From NCBI GenBank assembly GCA_002420305.1, contig DIHT01000039.1, forward strand, positions 1 through 58,052: a DNA stretch of 58,052 nucleotides, given 5' to 3'. Each line of letters starts with the position of its first letter. The stretch's first letter is position 1. Position numbers and translations under genes: made by a program. The notes under the pieces were generated by a model, which was given only the letters and a program-made list of their open reading frames with translations, had not been told where the DNA came from and made no database searches. Source of the stretch: Akkermansiaceae bacterium UBA5689. GTDB taxonomy: Bacteria > Verrucomicrobiota > Verrucomicrobiia > Verrucomicrobiales > Akkermansiaceae. Below are positions 35,154 through 44,541 of this stretch, piece by piece.

Positions 35154-36443
35154 ATGAACCCAACTTCGTTCGAGGCGCTGCAATTTCCAGCTCCGATCCA
35201 ACGTGCCCTCAGTGAGCGTAATTATACCTCGCTCACGCCGATTCAGGCCCAAGCTCTGCCTCCTCTTCTTGAGGGGCGGGACCTTCTGGGCTGTGCCCAG
35301 ACAGGCACGGGAAAGACGGCTGCGTTTTCGCTCCCAATTCTGGATGTCCTCTATGATGACCCACAGAATATCCAGCCGCGAACTGCACGGGCTCTTGTGC
35401 TAACTCCGACCCGGGAGCTTGCAAATCAGGTAGGTGAGAGCCTGCGGACCTACGGCAAATACATGGATATTTACCATGCCCTTGTCTACGGGGGAGTGGG
35501 GCAGGGACCTCAAGTCAGTGCTATGAGGCGGGGGGTCGATATTCTGGTAGCCTGCCCGGGACGCTTGCTGGACCTTGTGGAGCAAGGGCATATTGATCTC
35601 TCTGAAGTTGAATTTTTTGTGCTCGATGAGGTTGATAGAATGCTGGATATGGGCTTTCAGAAGGATGTCACCAGAATTGTGGATATGCTCCCCCGGGAAC
35701 GACAGTCACTGTTCTTTTCGGCGACAATGTCCAAGCAAATAACGAGCCTTGCTCAGACCATCTTGCGTGACCCGGTAACCATCTCGATTGAGCCTGAAAA
35801 AACCACGGCTGAGGATGTGCGCCAGGAACTGTGCTTCCTTGAAAGGTCGGAGAAGCGTTCCCTTCTCGTGCAGCGTTTGAAGCAGCAGGGCGAGGGTGAG
35901 CTTTCAATCGTCTTTGCTCGGACCAAATATGGGTCCGACAAGCTGGCTCGTTTCTTGAATCAGAGGGGCGTTAAGGCCGAGGCAATCCATGGAAACCGCT
36001 CCCAAGCTCAGCGAGACCGCACCCTGAAAAGGTTCCGCGATGGTGCTCTTCCGGTTCTGGTCGCGACCGATGTCGCTGCGCGGGGTGTAGACGTCAAGGA
36101 TGTCACCCTCGTTGTAAACTTTGATTTGCCCAACGAGCCGGAGGCCTACATACACCGAATCGGACGGACTGGTCGGGCGGGAGAAACGGGTTCCGCGGTT
36201 TCATTCTGCTCTGACGAGGAATTAGAGTTTCTTCAAGCGATTGAAAAATTGATTCAGCAAACCATTCCAGTCTGTGCTGACCACGAATGGCATCATGCGG
36301 ATCTTGCCGAGCGTTATGCGAAGAAGCTCACTGGAGGTGGAAATCGTGGAGCAAAGAAGAAGGCCGGACGTGGGAATCGTCGGTCACAGGGGAGGTATGG
36401 TCGTCGGCGGCAAGGTCGCTCGAAGTCGTCAGTGAAGCGCTGA
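35154..36443 (+). CDS. DEAD-box ATP-dependent RNA helicase (RhlE-like)
   Basis: 429 residues, cytoplasmic. Unwinds RNA duplexes in ribosome assembly or RNA decay. Motifs in order: Q motif (SFEALQFPAPIQRAL... LTPIQAQ), motif I AQTGTGKT (48-55), PTRELA, motif II DEVD (158-161), motif III SAT, HGNRSQAQRD, VATDVAARGVDV and HRIGRTGRAGE. Motif II is DEVD rather than the usual DEAD. The C-terminal tail of about 45 residues is very basic (GNRGAKKKAGRGNRR...), typical for RNA binding in RhlE/CsdA-like proteins. A 257-bp leader region precedes it; long leaders are common for cold-inducible helicases, but I see no firm element. No clear Shine-Dalgarno sequence. Confidence 0.96.
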   Translation: MNPTSFEALQFPAPIQRALSERNYTSLTPIQAQALPPLLEGRDLLGCAQTGTGKTAAFSLPILDVLYDDPQNIQPRTARALVLTPTRELANQVGESLRTYGKYMDIYHALVYGGVGQGPQVSAMRRGVDILVACPGRLLDLVEQGHIDLSEVEFFVLDEVDRMLDMGFQKDVTRIVDMLPRERQSLFFSATMSKQITSLAQTILRDPVTISIEPEKTTAEDVRQELCFLERSEKRSLLVQRLKQQGEGELSIVFARTKYGSDKLARFLNQRGVKAEAIHGNRSQAQRDRTLKRFRDGALPVLVATDVAARGVDVKDVTLVVNFDLPNEPEAYIHRIGRTGRAGETGSAVSFCSDEELEFLQAIEKLIQQTIPVCADHEWHHADLAERYAKKLTGGGNRGAKKKAGRGNRRSQGRYGRRRQGRSKSSVKR

Positions 36444-36487
36444 TTCCTCCAGATTGAAGCAGTGGCACGGCATGGCCCTGAAGAGTT

Positions 36488-37711
36488 CTAGTCATTGAAA
36501 TTCAGTCTATGGCGGCCCTCAGAGTCGAATTCGAGGGTGATAGTATTGGCGCTGACCTCACAGTTTTCAGTATCAGCGAGCTCCCTGGCGAGGTCTGAAC
36601 TGACGAACAGGGTCTCCAGATGAAGGGTGTTGGGAATGAACATCCATCTCTGTTCCCCGTAGCGCTCACTCATACGCCGGACAACCTCCTCTTCGTCCTT
36701 CAAGGTGCATGGAATCGCCATTCGGCGCATATCTCCGGTTGTGAAGACGTTGGTAAAGGTCTTTTTCTCGTCGATGGAGTCTCTTAAACGGCGGGTAATA
36801 AAGTCCGACAGACCCACCCCGATGGCATTGCCCTGGCTTGCCTCGGAGAGGGCGAGAGCGGCAATCGCCTGAATCCTTGGGCGAATCAGATCCTCGTATC
36901 CATTGACGCCTCGATATCCGATAACGTTGGTATCCATTCCGGTTCCACTGAAGGTTTTTCCAATTTCATTCACAATCAGAACATTGAGTTCATCGACGGG
37001 TAGGGAAGGAAAATAAGAGCGATGTTTTTCGAGAAGGGCAGGCTCGCGATCCAGAATCTCCTCAGGGCGCATCGCATGCACCTCGGCGGTCCTATCGAAT
37101 CCATCCTCAAGCAGCGCTAGTCCCCCGTAGATTTTGCCAGAACTAACCACACATTCTCCCATTTCGAGCAGCATGTCCTTCATCGTGGGAGTGGGTGCGG
37201 AGTGAAAAGTTTCCGCCGATTGTATCTTCCCCATGCCCACGACCATCATCTTGGTAAGGCCACTCTGAACCGGTCCTGAGAAGCAGGTGTGGAGTTTGAT
37301 GCGGTTGAGAACGAGAACACCGGAGGCCTCGAAGCAATGTCGATCCATCCAGACCTTTCCTGTTTCCACTTCCCCGATCTGGACCACCTCCATGCTCGAT
37401 CTGATTTCCATTCCGGTGGCTTCCTCGGTTAGTCCGAGCGAGCGAACCATGGCGAGTTGTCCTTCCGCGGTAGCTCCATTATGCGAGCCCATGCATGGTG
37501 CGAGAAATGGGACTGCGCCGTTCTTGCGTAGCCAATCTCCCGCGGCCCGGGTGATGGCAACGATATTGTTGATGCCGCGACTTCCTGCCGTAATGGCTAC
37601 TTCACCCCTGGGAGGGGGTGATCCGAGGGAATCCAGTTCTTTGTGAACCCGCGACTCCAGATCGGTTAGCGGGTTCGAAATGAGTTTTTGGTGAACTTGA
37701 TGGACCTCCAT
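36488..37711 (-). CDS. LarA-like DUF2088 protein (lactate racemase N-terminal family)
   Basis: 407 residues, no export signal, so cytoplasmic. The N-terminal half matches the DUF2088/LarA family: ITAGSRGINNIVAI, then PFLAPCMGSHNGATAEGQ, the family hallmark. NRIKLHTCFSGPVQSGLTKMM with H and K follows at about 177-198. LarA uses a nickel-pincer nucleotide to racemise lactate or related 2-hydroxyacids, made by LarB, LarC and LarE; none of those is in the window. A good ribosome site, GGAGGA, lies 7 nt before the ATG. Monocistronic, convergent with the helicase and divergent from the sulfatase. A role in sugar-acid metabolism is plausible but not shown. Confidence 0.85.
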   Translation of the reverse strand: MEVHQVHQKLISNPLTDLESRVHKELDSLGSPPPRGEVAITAGSRGINNIVAITRAAGDWLRKNGAVPFLAPCMGSHNGATAEGQLAMVRSLGLTEEATGMEIRSSMEVVQIGEVETGKVWMDRHCFEASGVLVLNRIKLHTCFSGPVQSGLTKMMVVGMGKIQSAETFHSAPTPTMKDMLLEMGECVVSSGKIYGGLALLEDGFDRTAEVHAMRPEEILDREPALLEKHRSYFPSLPVDELNVLIVNEIGKTFSGTGMDTNVIGYRGVNGYEDLIRPRIQAIAALALSEASQGNAIGVGLSDFITRRLRDSIDEKKTFTNVFTTGDMRRMAIPCTLKDEEEVVRRMSERYGEQRWMFIPNTLHLETLFVSSDLARELADTENCEVSANTITLEFDSEGRHRLNFND

Positions 37712-37809
37712 TTTTTGTTCCTCCGGGGCAGAGAATGGCAGGGCGTTGGTGACGGGTGAAGGATTGATTTTCTCGCCAAGCCACGAAATGGCATTCAGCC
37801 TCTTTTGCA

Positions 37810-39222
37810 GTGCGCTTTATTCATGTCGTAATGGCGATTGGGCTGCTTTCTGCCGTTTCCGGTGCGGGAGGGAGGCCGAATGTCCTTTTCATTGCGGTTG
37901 ATGACCTGAATGACTGGGTTGGGTGTCTTGGAGGGCATCCGCAGGCCAAGACCCCACACATTGACGCTCTCGCGAAGCGGGGAACTCTATTTGAGCAGGC
38001 CCACTGTGCTGCCCCATTGTGTAGTCCATCGAGGACCTCAGTCATGATGGGCCTGAGGCCGTCCACGACAGGTATTTATGGGAACCTGAACTGGTTTCGC
38101 GACATGCCGCCTTATCGGGATTGGGTGACGCTTCCCCAGTATTTTCGTGCGCATGGTTACGTGGCGTGGGGCGGAGGGAAATTATACCATCAGCCACACG
38201 GAAAATTTTCTGATCCGGCGTCCTGGGACCACCAATACAGCACCAGAATGGGGACTCCGCATCCGCCTGCGGCTCTGCGTTATCGGCACGGTTTGAAAAA
38301 GGAATTCTCCAACGTCATTCTCGCCCGTCTGATTGACTGGGCTCCAATAGAGCAACCTCTTCAGCAAACAGCAGACTGGAAGACCGCTGAGGGTGCGGCT
38401 CGTTTTCTGAAGGAAGATCACGAGAAGCCATTTTTCCTCGGATGCGGTATCTACCTGCCGCACCTGCCGTGGTATCTGCCTCGGGAATATTTCGAGATGC
38501 ACCCGCTCGATGCGATCCAGTTGCCTTCCCATCGGCCCGATGATTTTGAGGATATCCCGGAAGCGGGGCGGCGCATGGCGGCGAAAGACGGGGCAATCAT
38601 TCGGGGCAGTGGCAAATGGAAAGAGGCCGTGCAGGGGTGTCTCGCGGCCGGCTCCTTTGCCGATGCCTGCGTGGGCCATGTTCTCCGAGCTCTGGAGAAA
38701 AGCGGTTATGCCGACAACACCATCGTGGTCCTTTGGGGAGATCATGGGTATGATGTTGGGGAGAAGAAATTCGCTAAGTCTGCGCTCTGGGAGCAGAATA
38801 CCCGCACGCCTTTGATTATACATCTTCCCGAGGCACTAGGAGGGAACCGAGAGGCCAGCTCCTGCAGGCGCCCAGTAAGTCTTCTCGATCTTTATCCAAC
38901 GCTCATTGATCTTTGTGGCCTGCCCCCCAATGGCAAGGTCGAGGGGCGAACGATAGCCCCTCTCGTACGTGACCCAAAAAGGGAGTGGCCTTACCCAGCA
39001 GTAATCACTCATTCGCCCCACTGGCATGGCCCCAATCACGCGGTGCGTTCTGAGTCGTTTCATTATATTCATTATGGGAGGGGCGGAGAGGAACTATACG
39101 ACGTGTCTAAAGACCCAAACCAGTGGCGTAATCTTGCAGGGGATTCAAAATACGGGGCAGTTAAGAAAGGCCTGAGGAAATGGCTCCCGGAAACAAACGC
39201 GCCGCACTTTCGCCCCAATTAA
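37810..39222 (+). CDS. sulfatase (iduronate-2-sulfatase-like)
   Basis: 470 residues. Type I sulfatase that hydrolyses sulfate esters, probably from a sulfated polysaccharide. The cysteine-type formylglycine motif is CSPSR (C71-R75); it needs a maturation enzyme (FGE or anSME) not seen here. Metal-binding aspartates D31 D32 lie in FIAVDDLNDWVGC. Further landmarks are GGGKLYHQPHG, WGDHGYDVGEKKFAKSALWEQ and LYDVSKDPNQWRNLAG. The VDDLNDW opening and WGDHG/EKKFAKSALWE are typical of the iduronate-2-sulfatase-like subgroup. Signal peptide about 1-21. Start is GTG at 37810; ATG 37831 (residue 8) is an alternative, and neither has a clear ribosome site. Confidence 0.93.
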   Translation: MRFIHVVMAIGLLSAVSGAGGRPNVLFIAVDDLNDWVGCLGGHPQAKTPHIDALAKRGTLFEQAHCAAPLCSPSRTSVMMGLRPSTTGIYGNLNWFRDMPPYRDWVTLPQYFRAHGYVAWGGGKLYHQPHGKFSDPASWDHQYSTRMGTPHPPAALRYRHGLKKEFSNVILARLIDWAPIEQPLQQTADWKTAEGAARFLKEDHEKPFFLGCGIYLPHLPWYLPREYFEMHPLDAIQLPSHRPDDFEDIPEAGRRMAAKDGAIIRGSGKWKEAVQGCLAAGSFADACVGHVLRALEKSGYADNTIVVLWGDHGYDVGEKKFAKSALWEQNTRTPLIIHLPEALGGNREASSCRRPVSLLDLYPTLIDLCGLPPNGKVEGRTIAPLVRDPKREWPYPAVITHSPHWHGPNHAVRSESFHYIHYGRGGEELYDVSKDPNQWRNLAGDSKYGAVKKGLRKWLPETNAPHFRPN

Positions 39223-39277
39223 TATGAACGCCAAGGATGCCGTTTGACTGGTAGAGCCTTTCCCATAAGAATCAACC

Positions 39278-40864
39278 ATGGCGAAACTAGAGTGGCCCGG
39301 ACGACTGGGTATCTTTTCGCTTCTGACAATGATGGCTGTCGGGAGCTCGTCCGCCCAGACAGGTCTCGACACTCTGGAAGATAGAGCAAGACAATCCAAG
39401 GTTCGTCTTGAGACGGGGCCAGCGCGGTGGGCGGTCAGAGCCACTCTTCAAACTGGTGCAAGATTCGGCATGAGGGTTGTCAGTGCTCCGCCCGATTTTG
39501 AAATTCGTATCGTCGTGAAGCCAGATGCGGACAAGCCGGAGCCCTTTGCGAGAGTTGTAGCGCAGGCGGGAAAGTGGGCGGTGGAAGAGATTGGCGGACT
39601 TAAGGGAATCTATCAGCCGTGGGAGGCTCCTTTCTCGTACGAGGTTGTTGCCCGACTTCTCAGTGAGGCGTGGCCGCCGTCTTATGCGCGGGGTGCCGAG
39701 CATACCCTGAGCCGGCGGGTGGGAGAGACGATTGTGGTGAGGGCGCCCCTTTCGCCTTCGCAGAAAATGAAGGCAGAGTCGTTTCTCCTTAAATTGAGGG
39801 GAGCTCAGGCGAAACCAGGGAGTGAGCTTGCGCAGAACCTTGCAGAAATACGCCGTCGTCTTTCAGAAGGGAATCAGTTGAGAGTGGACGAGGTGACAGG
39901 TTTCATGGAGCGAGTTGCAGCTGGACCGCTTGACCTTGAGTATAGCCGGGTAGAGTGGCTCGAGGAACGGCCGGAGATCCCTCTCATTAAGGAATACCCC
40001 GATTACAGTGCGCCTCTACCCACGGACCGGGATGGCATCGTGATGATTGGCCGGTCCGGTTCCTGGCGTCCCGGCTATCCAGAACTCGAACCCGGGGGGC
40101 AGCTCCTGAATCTTGATACGGGAAAGATTCTCCGCATTCCCTTCGCCGGAGGATCCTGTGTTCCCGGGTGCTTTACGGACCAACGGAGCAAGGTTGTGGT
40201 GAGCGCGGCTGCAAAGGATGGGACAGGAGTAGACCTGTTCCTGGTGGATTTGTTGCAGGGAACACAGATGAAACTGGGGGGTGATACCCTGACAGGAGGG
40301 ATATGTCGAAGCCCGGCGCTGTCTCCTGATGGCCAGACGCTGGCAGTAGTCTTTTCAACTGAGACAGGGAGAGATCAGGTCTATCTTCTGTCCTCGAACG
40401 AAGCTGAGCCTCAGCCCCTTGGAGATCCATTGGATATCCGGAGCCTCTCCTGGTTGGGTGATGGAACCGGCTTTGTGCTTCTTGTGGGTGAAGGGGTTCA
40501 GAAGACAGATGAAAGGCCCGGAATGCGCATTGTACGGCTGGGTCTGGACGGTGGTGTATCCGGGATTCGGAGCGATACCGGGTCTTTTGCGACGGTGGCA
40601 GGAAAAGATTCTCAGCGCATCCTTTTCCGGGGCCGCGACCAGCTCTGGTATACCTGCAGCCCAAAGGGCAAGAGTGTATCCAAAGTTGGGAACGGTCTGA
40701 AGGACCTTGCTGATCCGGCGGTCAATCCCGAGGGCACCCACGCCGTGATGATTGGACGAGATGCAGAGGGCCGAACTTGGCCGATTGTGGTGGATCTGGT
40801 CAGCGGGGAAAGGTTTCCCGTCAAAGTAGAGCGGGGGCGCTGGCTTCATCCGGCGTGGCGATAA
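39278..40864 (+). CDS. exported TolB-like beta-propeller protein of unknown function
   Basis: 528 residues with a Sec signal (about 1-26, ending SSAQ). Residues about 35-165 form an N-terminal region I do not recognise. From about 240 onward, blade-like repeats typical of TolB/WD40-like propellers are visible: GICRSPALSPDGQTLAVVFSTE, IRSLSWLGDGTGFVLL, LADPAVNPEGTHAVMIGRD. The SPDG motif is characteristic of PD40 repeats. Such proteins bind partners or substrates and are often not enzymes. It follows the sulfatase by 55 bp on the same strand, so the two may be co-transcribed. It converges on the fourth DUF1501 gene with only 1 bp between stop codons. Function unknown. Confidence 0.8.
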   Translation: MAKLEWPGRLGIFSLLTMMAVGSSSAQTGLDTLEDRARQSKVRLETGPARWAVRATLQTGARFGMRVVSAPPDFEIRIVVKPDADKPEPFARVVAQAGKWAVEEIGGLKGIYQPWEAPFSYEVVARLLSEAWPPSYARGAEHTLSRRVGETIVVRAPLSPSQKMKAESFLLKLRGAQAKPGSELAQNLAEIRRRLSEGNQLRVDEVTGFMERVAAGPLDLEYSRVEWLEERPEIPLIKEYPDYSAPLPTDRDGIVMIGRSGSWRPGYPELEPGGQLLNLDTGKILRIPFAGGSCVPGCFTDQRSKVVVSAAAKDGTGVDLFLVDLLQGTQMKLGGDTLTGGICRSPALSPDGQTLAVVFSTETGRDQVYLLSSNEAEPQPLGDPLDIRSLSWLGDGTGFVLLVGEGVQKTDERPGMRIVRLGLDGGVSGIRSDTGSFATVAGKDSQRILFRGRDQLWYTCSPKGKSVSKVGNGLKDLADPAVNPEGTHAVMIGRDAEGRTWPIVVDLVSGERFPVKVERGRWLHPAWR

Positions 40865-40865
40865 C

Positions 40866-42215
40866 TCAGGAAATCACATCCCAGACCGGTCTGCCACTTG
40901 AGATCGGAACGGGGCGATTCTGAAGGTCGTGGATCATGGTTTCAGGGTCAATGCCGAGCAACTGGTAGATGGTTGCGGTCAGGTCTTCCGGAGTCACAGG
41001 ATTCTCTTCCGGGGCGCTGGCGGTTTTGTCGGATTTTCCGTAGACGAATCCTTTTTTTACTCCCCCGCCGGCAAGGAGAACGGAGTAACATTGAGGCCAG
41101 TGATCACGGCTCACGTTTTTATTGATTTTAGGCGTGCGTCCGAACTCGCCCATCCAAACCACAAGAGTCTCCTCGAGCATTCCCCGTTGATCAAGGTCCT
41201 CCAGGAGGGTAGGGAGAGTCTGATCAGTAATCGGAAGGTGGTATCCTTCAACGATGGGATACATCCGGGTGTTGTCGAAGCCATGAGTATCCCATCCCCC
41301 ATCGTTGATCCTGCGCCCTCCAATACTACTTGCGAAATAGACGGTGGTAAATTTCACCCCGCTTTCCGCAAGACGCCTGGCGAGGAGGCAACCCTGACCG
41401 TAGGTGGTGCGGCCGTAGCGGTCGCGCAGCCACTCTGGCTCCTTGCTCAGGTCGAACGCATTGCGGGCGCGCTCGGAGTTGAGCATGCGGAGGGCCCGGT
41501 CGTAATACTGATCCATTCCACGTGCTTCAGCGGAGCGATCCAGCAGGCGAGATTGCCGGTCGATGAGTTTCTGGAGTCCACGCCGATGATGGAGGCGATC
41601 AATATCGAGACCATGCGGCAGGCTGAGTTCCGGGAGGCGAAAGTCCTTGGCGTTCGGATCCCTTGGAATAAACAGAGGGTCATGTTTTTTTCCGAGAAAG
41701 CTGGCGTGTTGACCCGGGGTCCGGGACCCGTCCGCCACCACATGAGGGTAGCTGACGAAGGTAGGAAGTTCGGCTACCGTCCCAGGGGCAAGGCGGTCCA
41801 CTACCGAGCCGTAGGCGGGGTAGAGGTCGGGCAGGTCCCGCAGGCGCTGGTCGTCACTCGGCGGCCGCTGCCCGGTCAGGGCATAATAACCGGCCGAATT
41901 GTGATTTTTCATGGTGTGATGAAGCGTGCGGATCACCGTACAACGATCCATCCATTTTGAGAGTCTGGGGAGATGCTCGCAGATTTCGATGTCGGGGTTA
42001 CTGGTGCGTATCTGCTTGTGCGGACTACGATATTCCTTCGGCGCGTCCGGTTTCATATCGAGGATGTCGATCTGGCTTGGTCCACCCCACTGGAAAAGGA
42101 AGATGACCGACTTTGCCTTTGGCGCGATAGGGATCGCAGGCAGCCGTTTCTCAGCGCCTTGCAGAATTCTTGGCATGGTGAGTCCGAGAAGTCCCATGCC
42201 GCCGGCCTTGATCAT
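40866..42215 (-). CDS. DUF1501 protein; start probably further upstream (ATT at 42272)
   Basis: 449 residues from the first standard start, ATG 42215. Family landmarks: FQWGGPSQIDILDMKPD, GGWDTHGFDN, WMGEFGRTPKIN and SRDHWPQCYS. The ATG falls in the middle of a Tat signal. The codons just before it read EPSRRT, so the full motif would be SRRTMIKAGGMGLLGL. There is no ATG, GTG or TTG between the in-frame stop near 42287 and 42215, but an ATT at 42272 would give a protein starting NPSCSSFRAL after the initiator. I therefore think the real protein starts at 42272 (46 bp after the upstream stop), or that a start codon was mutated. Partner of the DUF1549/DUF1553 gene upstream. Confidence 0.9.
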   Translation of the reverse strand: MIKAGGMGLLGLTMPRILQGAEKRLPAIPIAPKAKSVIFLFQWGGPSQIDILDMKPDAPKEYRSPHKQIRTSNPDIEICEHLPRLSKWMDRCTVIRTLHHTMKNHNSAGYYALTGQRPPSDDQRLRDLPDLYPAYGSVVDRLAPGTVAELPTFVSYPHVVADGSRTPGQHASFLGKKHDPLFIPRDPNAKDFRLPELSLPHGLDIDRLHHRRGLQKLIDRQSRLLDRSAEARGMDQYYDRALRMLNSERARNAFDLSKEPEWLRDRYGRTTYGQGCLLARRLAESGVKFTTVYFASSIGGRRINDGGWDTHGFDNTRMYPIVEGYHLPITDQTLPTLLEDLDQRGMLEETLVVWMGEFGRTPKINKNVSRDHWPQCYSVLLAGGGVKKGFVYGKSDKTASAPEENPVTPEDLTATIYQLLGIDPETMIHDLQNRPVPISSGRPVWDVIS

Positions 42216-42318
42216 GGTGCGGCGGGAAGGCTCGGGGGAGAGAGCGCGGAAGCTGGAGCAGGAGGGATTAATAGGTCGAGAGAGTTTTTAGGGTTACTTG
42301 TCGTAGGGAGAAAACCGA

Positions 42319-44541
42319 TCAGTGTCTGAAGAGGAACTCTTTTGAGTTGAGAAGAGCCCATGCGATATCCTCGAGGGCCCCCCGTCTTTCCTTGCCGGGA
42401 CGATCCGCGATGTGTTGCAGCAGTCCTTCCTGTTCCTCAGTGGTCGGAGGCCTATTTATTGCCGTCCAGTAGAGCTCGGCCAGAATCTCCTCATCGCTCA
42501 ATTTACCGGACAGGAGCTGGTCAAGGCGGTTGCCCTTCGCCTTGAGAAGAATGGAGAGGGTCTCTCCGCTTGTCATTTCAAAGGCTTGAGCGAGTGAGAT
42601 TTCATTCAGGCGTTCGGCGTCGGAGTTCAGCAGTCGTGGGGGTTTGCCAAACAGATGCAGAAAACGGTCATCATGATGAGGGTTGTTCTCAAGGAATGCG
42701 CCCTTGATTCCCGGAAGGGCAAGCGCCCGCTTGATGTTCTTGTATTGTTTGAATTTTCCAGGTTGGCCGAGTGCAGAGTGAGCGGCATCGAGGAGGACTT
42801 CGGCAGGTAGCCTTGCCATGGACGCCCGGGCATAGTTTTCGGAATCTTCATTATTGGTGCTATCAGCTTCGGTAGAGAGTTGATAGGTGCGAGAGGTTGT
42901 GATTCGCAGAATAAGATGTCGCAGGTCGTAGCCGTGGTCAGCGAAATCCTTTGCGAGCGCTTCCAGTAACCCGGGGTGGCTGGCCGGATTGGTGGGGCGG
43001 AAGTCATCAACCGGGTTTACCAGACCACGCCCCATCAAGTTGTACCAGATCCGATTTGCCTGAACCATGGCAAAGAGGGTATTGCTGGGGCCAGTAATCC
43101 AATCGGCTAGTTGCTCGAAACGGTCTTGCTCCACATTCAAGGCAACTGTTTCAGATCCCAGAAGTCCCGGCTCAGGTGGTTTTTTACTTCTTGGATCCTT
43201 GAACTTCCGCTCTGGGACCAGTTGGACTTCTTGTTCTCCAACGAAGGTATTCTTGTCGAACTTGTCGCGGCGCTTGTTCTCGATAACCTTGTAATCAATG
43301 CCATCAAAGAGAGCTGCGAACTTGTAGTATTCGTCCTGGGTCCATCGGTCGAAGGGGTGGTTGTGGCACTTGGCACAACGCAGGCGGGCACCGAGAAAGA
43401 GTTGGGCGGTAGCTTCGGAGCGATCGGTTGGATTGCGGAGTGCCCGGTAGTAGTTAGCTGGAGGGTTCTTATAGGTGCTTCCCCGAGCGGTAAGAAGTTC
43501 GCGGACGAACTGGTCAATTCCCTTGCCCTGATCAAAGCTGTCGCGCATCCAGCCGTGGAAGGCCTCAACCCCCGTGCTGTCGAGGGCCTTTTCCTCGTTG
43601 CGCAGGAGATCGGACCACTTGAGAGCCCAGAACTGAGAATACTCCGGTCTCTGGAGAAGTTGCTTAATGAGTGTTTCCCTCTTGTGTTTCGCGGGGTCGG
43701 CAACGAAGGAACGAGCTTCTGCAGCCGTGGGCAGGGTTCCGATGATATCGAGGAAGGCGCGCCTGACAAAGGTGGCATCGTCGCACAGACCTGATGGGTT
43801 CATGCGGAGACGGCGCAACTTGGTGAAGATGTGTTCGTCGATGTAATTGACAGGAACAGGATCATTCCAGGCGAACCCGGGGCGCTCAGGGAGGAGAGTG
43901 AGGCAGGTTGAAACGTGCTTGTCTAGGTAGCGGATGAGAACGGTGGTCTCTCCAGGTTTGAGAAAGGTAACTTTCCCGTTCGGGTCTACATTGGCTATCA
44001 GGTTAGAGAGACTATAGGTCGCCCAGTAAGTCACGTCGCGTCGCTCTCCATCCTCGAAGGTTGCCCAAACCTTGAGCTGAAGACTACGCTGCGGTTCGCT
44101 GAAAATGGCTGAATTCGGAGTAACCTGCAGGGATCTTAATCGGGCGGCTTCACCGTAATCATCTACTGCGCCCTGTTCAATCCAGCGGAGTAACAGGGAG
44201 TATTCCGGGGACTCGGGGCCGAAGCGTTTCTTGCCCTTGTGCTCCATTTGGAGAGTTGGCTTACGAAGAATCCAGCTGGCCGCGGGGCTACTTGGTTTCA
44301 CTCTTCTTGCTCCTTCAAGAAGGGCCGCGTGATCGTTTCCCGGCTTTTCGCCCCAGAGAGACAGTTTGAGGTCGCCTTTTCCATCACGATGGCCATGGCA
44401 GCCGCCGGTATTGCAGCTGCCCCGGGAAAGGATGGGCATGATGTCGTTCCGAAAAGAGACGGGGACTTGTCGAGCCGAGGCGGGGGCGCTTAGGAACAGG
44501 AGAATTCCAAGACACCAGTAGATCTTGAAGAGACTGTTCAT
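42319..44541 (-). CDS. DUF1549/DUF1553 protein with CX4CH haem motif and Ig-like domain
   Basis: 740 residues, the shortest complete member here and of a different subgroup. Signal peptide about 1-23. The N-terminal haem-like motif is CNTGGCHG (C43, C48, H49), i.e. C-x4-C-H instead of C-x2-C-H; this spacing is usual for this subgroup. A Big_2-like Ig domain spans about 133-215 (LQVTPNSAIFSEPQRSL, DGERRDVTYWATYS, VDPNGKVTFLKPGETTVLI). DUF1549 (about 225-430) holds CAKCHNHPFDRW, and DUF1553 (about 480-740) holds NRIWYNLMGRGLV. First gene of the pair with the DUF1501 gene. No LamG insert. Role unknown. Confidence 0.93.
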   Translation of the reverse strand: MNSLFKIYWCLGILLFLSAPASARQVPVSFRNDIMPILSRGSCNTGGCHGHRDGKGDLKLSLWGEKPGNDHAALLEGARRVKPSSPAASWILRKPTLQMEHKGKKRFGPESPEYSLLLRWIEQGAVDDYGEAARLRSLQVTPNSAIFSEPQRSLQLKVWATFEDGERRDVTYWATYSLSNLIANVDPNGKVTFLKPGETTVLIRYLDKHVSTCLTLLPERPGFAWNDPVPVNYIDEHIFTKLRRLRMNPSGLCDDATFVRRAFLDIIGTLPTAAEARSFVADPAKHKRETLIKQLLQRPEYSQFWALKWSDLLRNEEKALDSTGVEAFHGWMRDSFDQGKGIDQFVRELLTARGSTYKNPPANYYRALRNPTDRSEATAQLFLGARLRCAKCHNHPFDRWTQDEYYKFAALFDGIDYKVIENKRRDKFDKNTFVGEQEVQLVPERKFKDPRSKKPPEPGLLGSETVALNVEQDRFEQLADWITGPSNTLFAMVQANRIWYNLMGRGLVNPVDDFRPTNPASHPGLLEALAKDFADHGYDLRHLILRITTSRTYQLSTEADSTNNEDSENYARASMARLPAEVLLDAAHSALGQPGKFKQYKNIKRALALPGIKGAFLENNPHHDDRFLHLFGKPPRLLNSDAERLNEISLAQAFEMTSGETLSILLKAKGNRLDQLLSGKLSDEEILAELYWTAINRPPTTEEQEGLLQHIADRPGKERRGALEDIAWALLNSKEFLFRH

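Noticed and set aside
35149..35154. TATAAT sequence at the helicase start
   Set aside because: It overlaps the ATG itself, so it cannot be the -10 element for that start.
40929..41960. 343-codon open frame on the plus strand
   Set aside because: Antisense to the fourth DUF1501 gene, whose family motifs are clear. No independent support.
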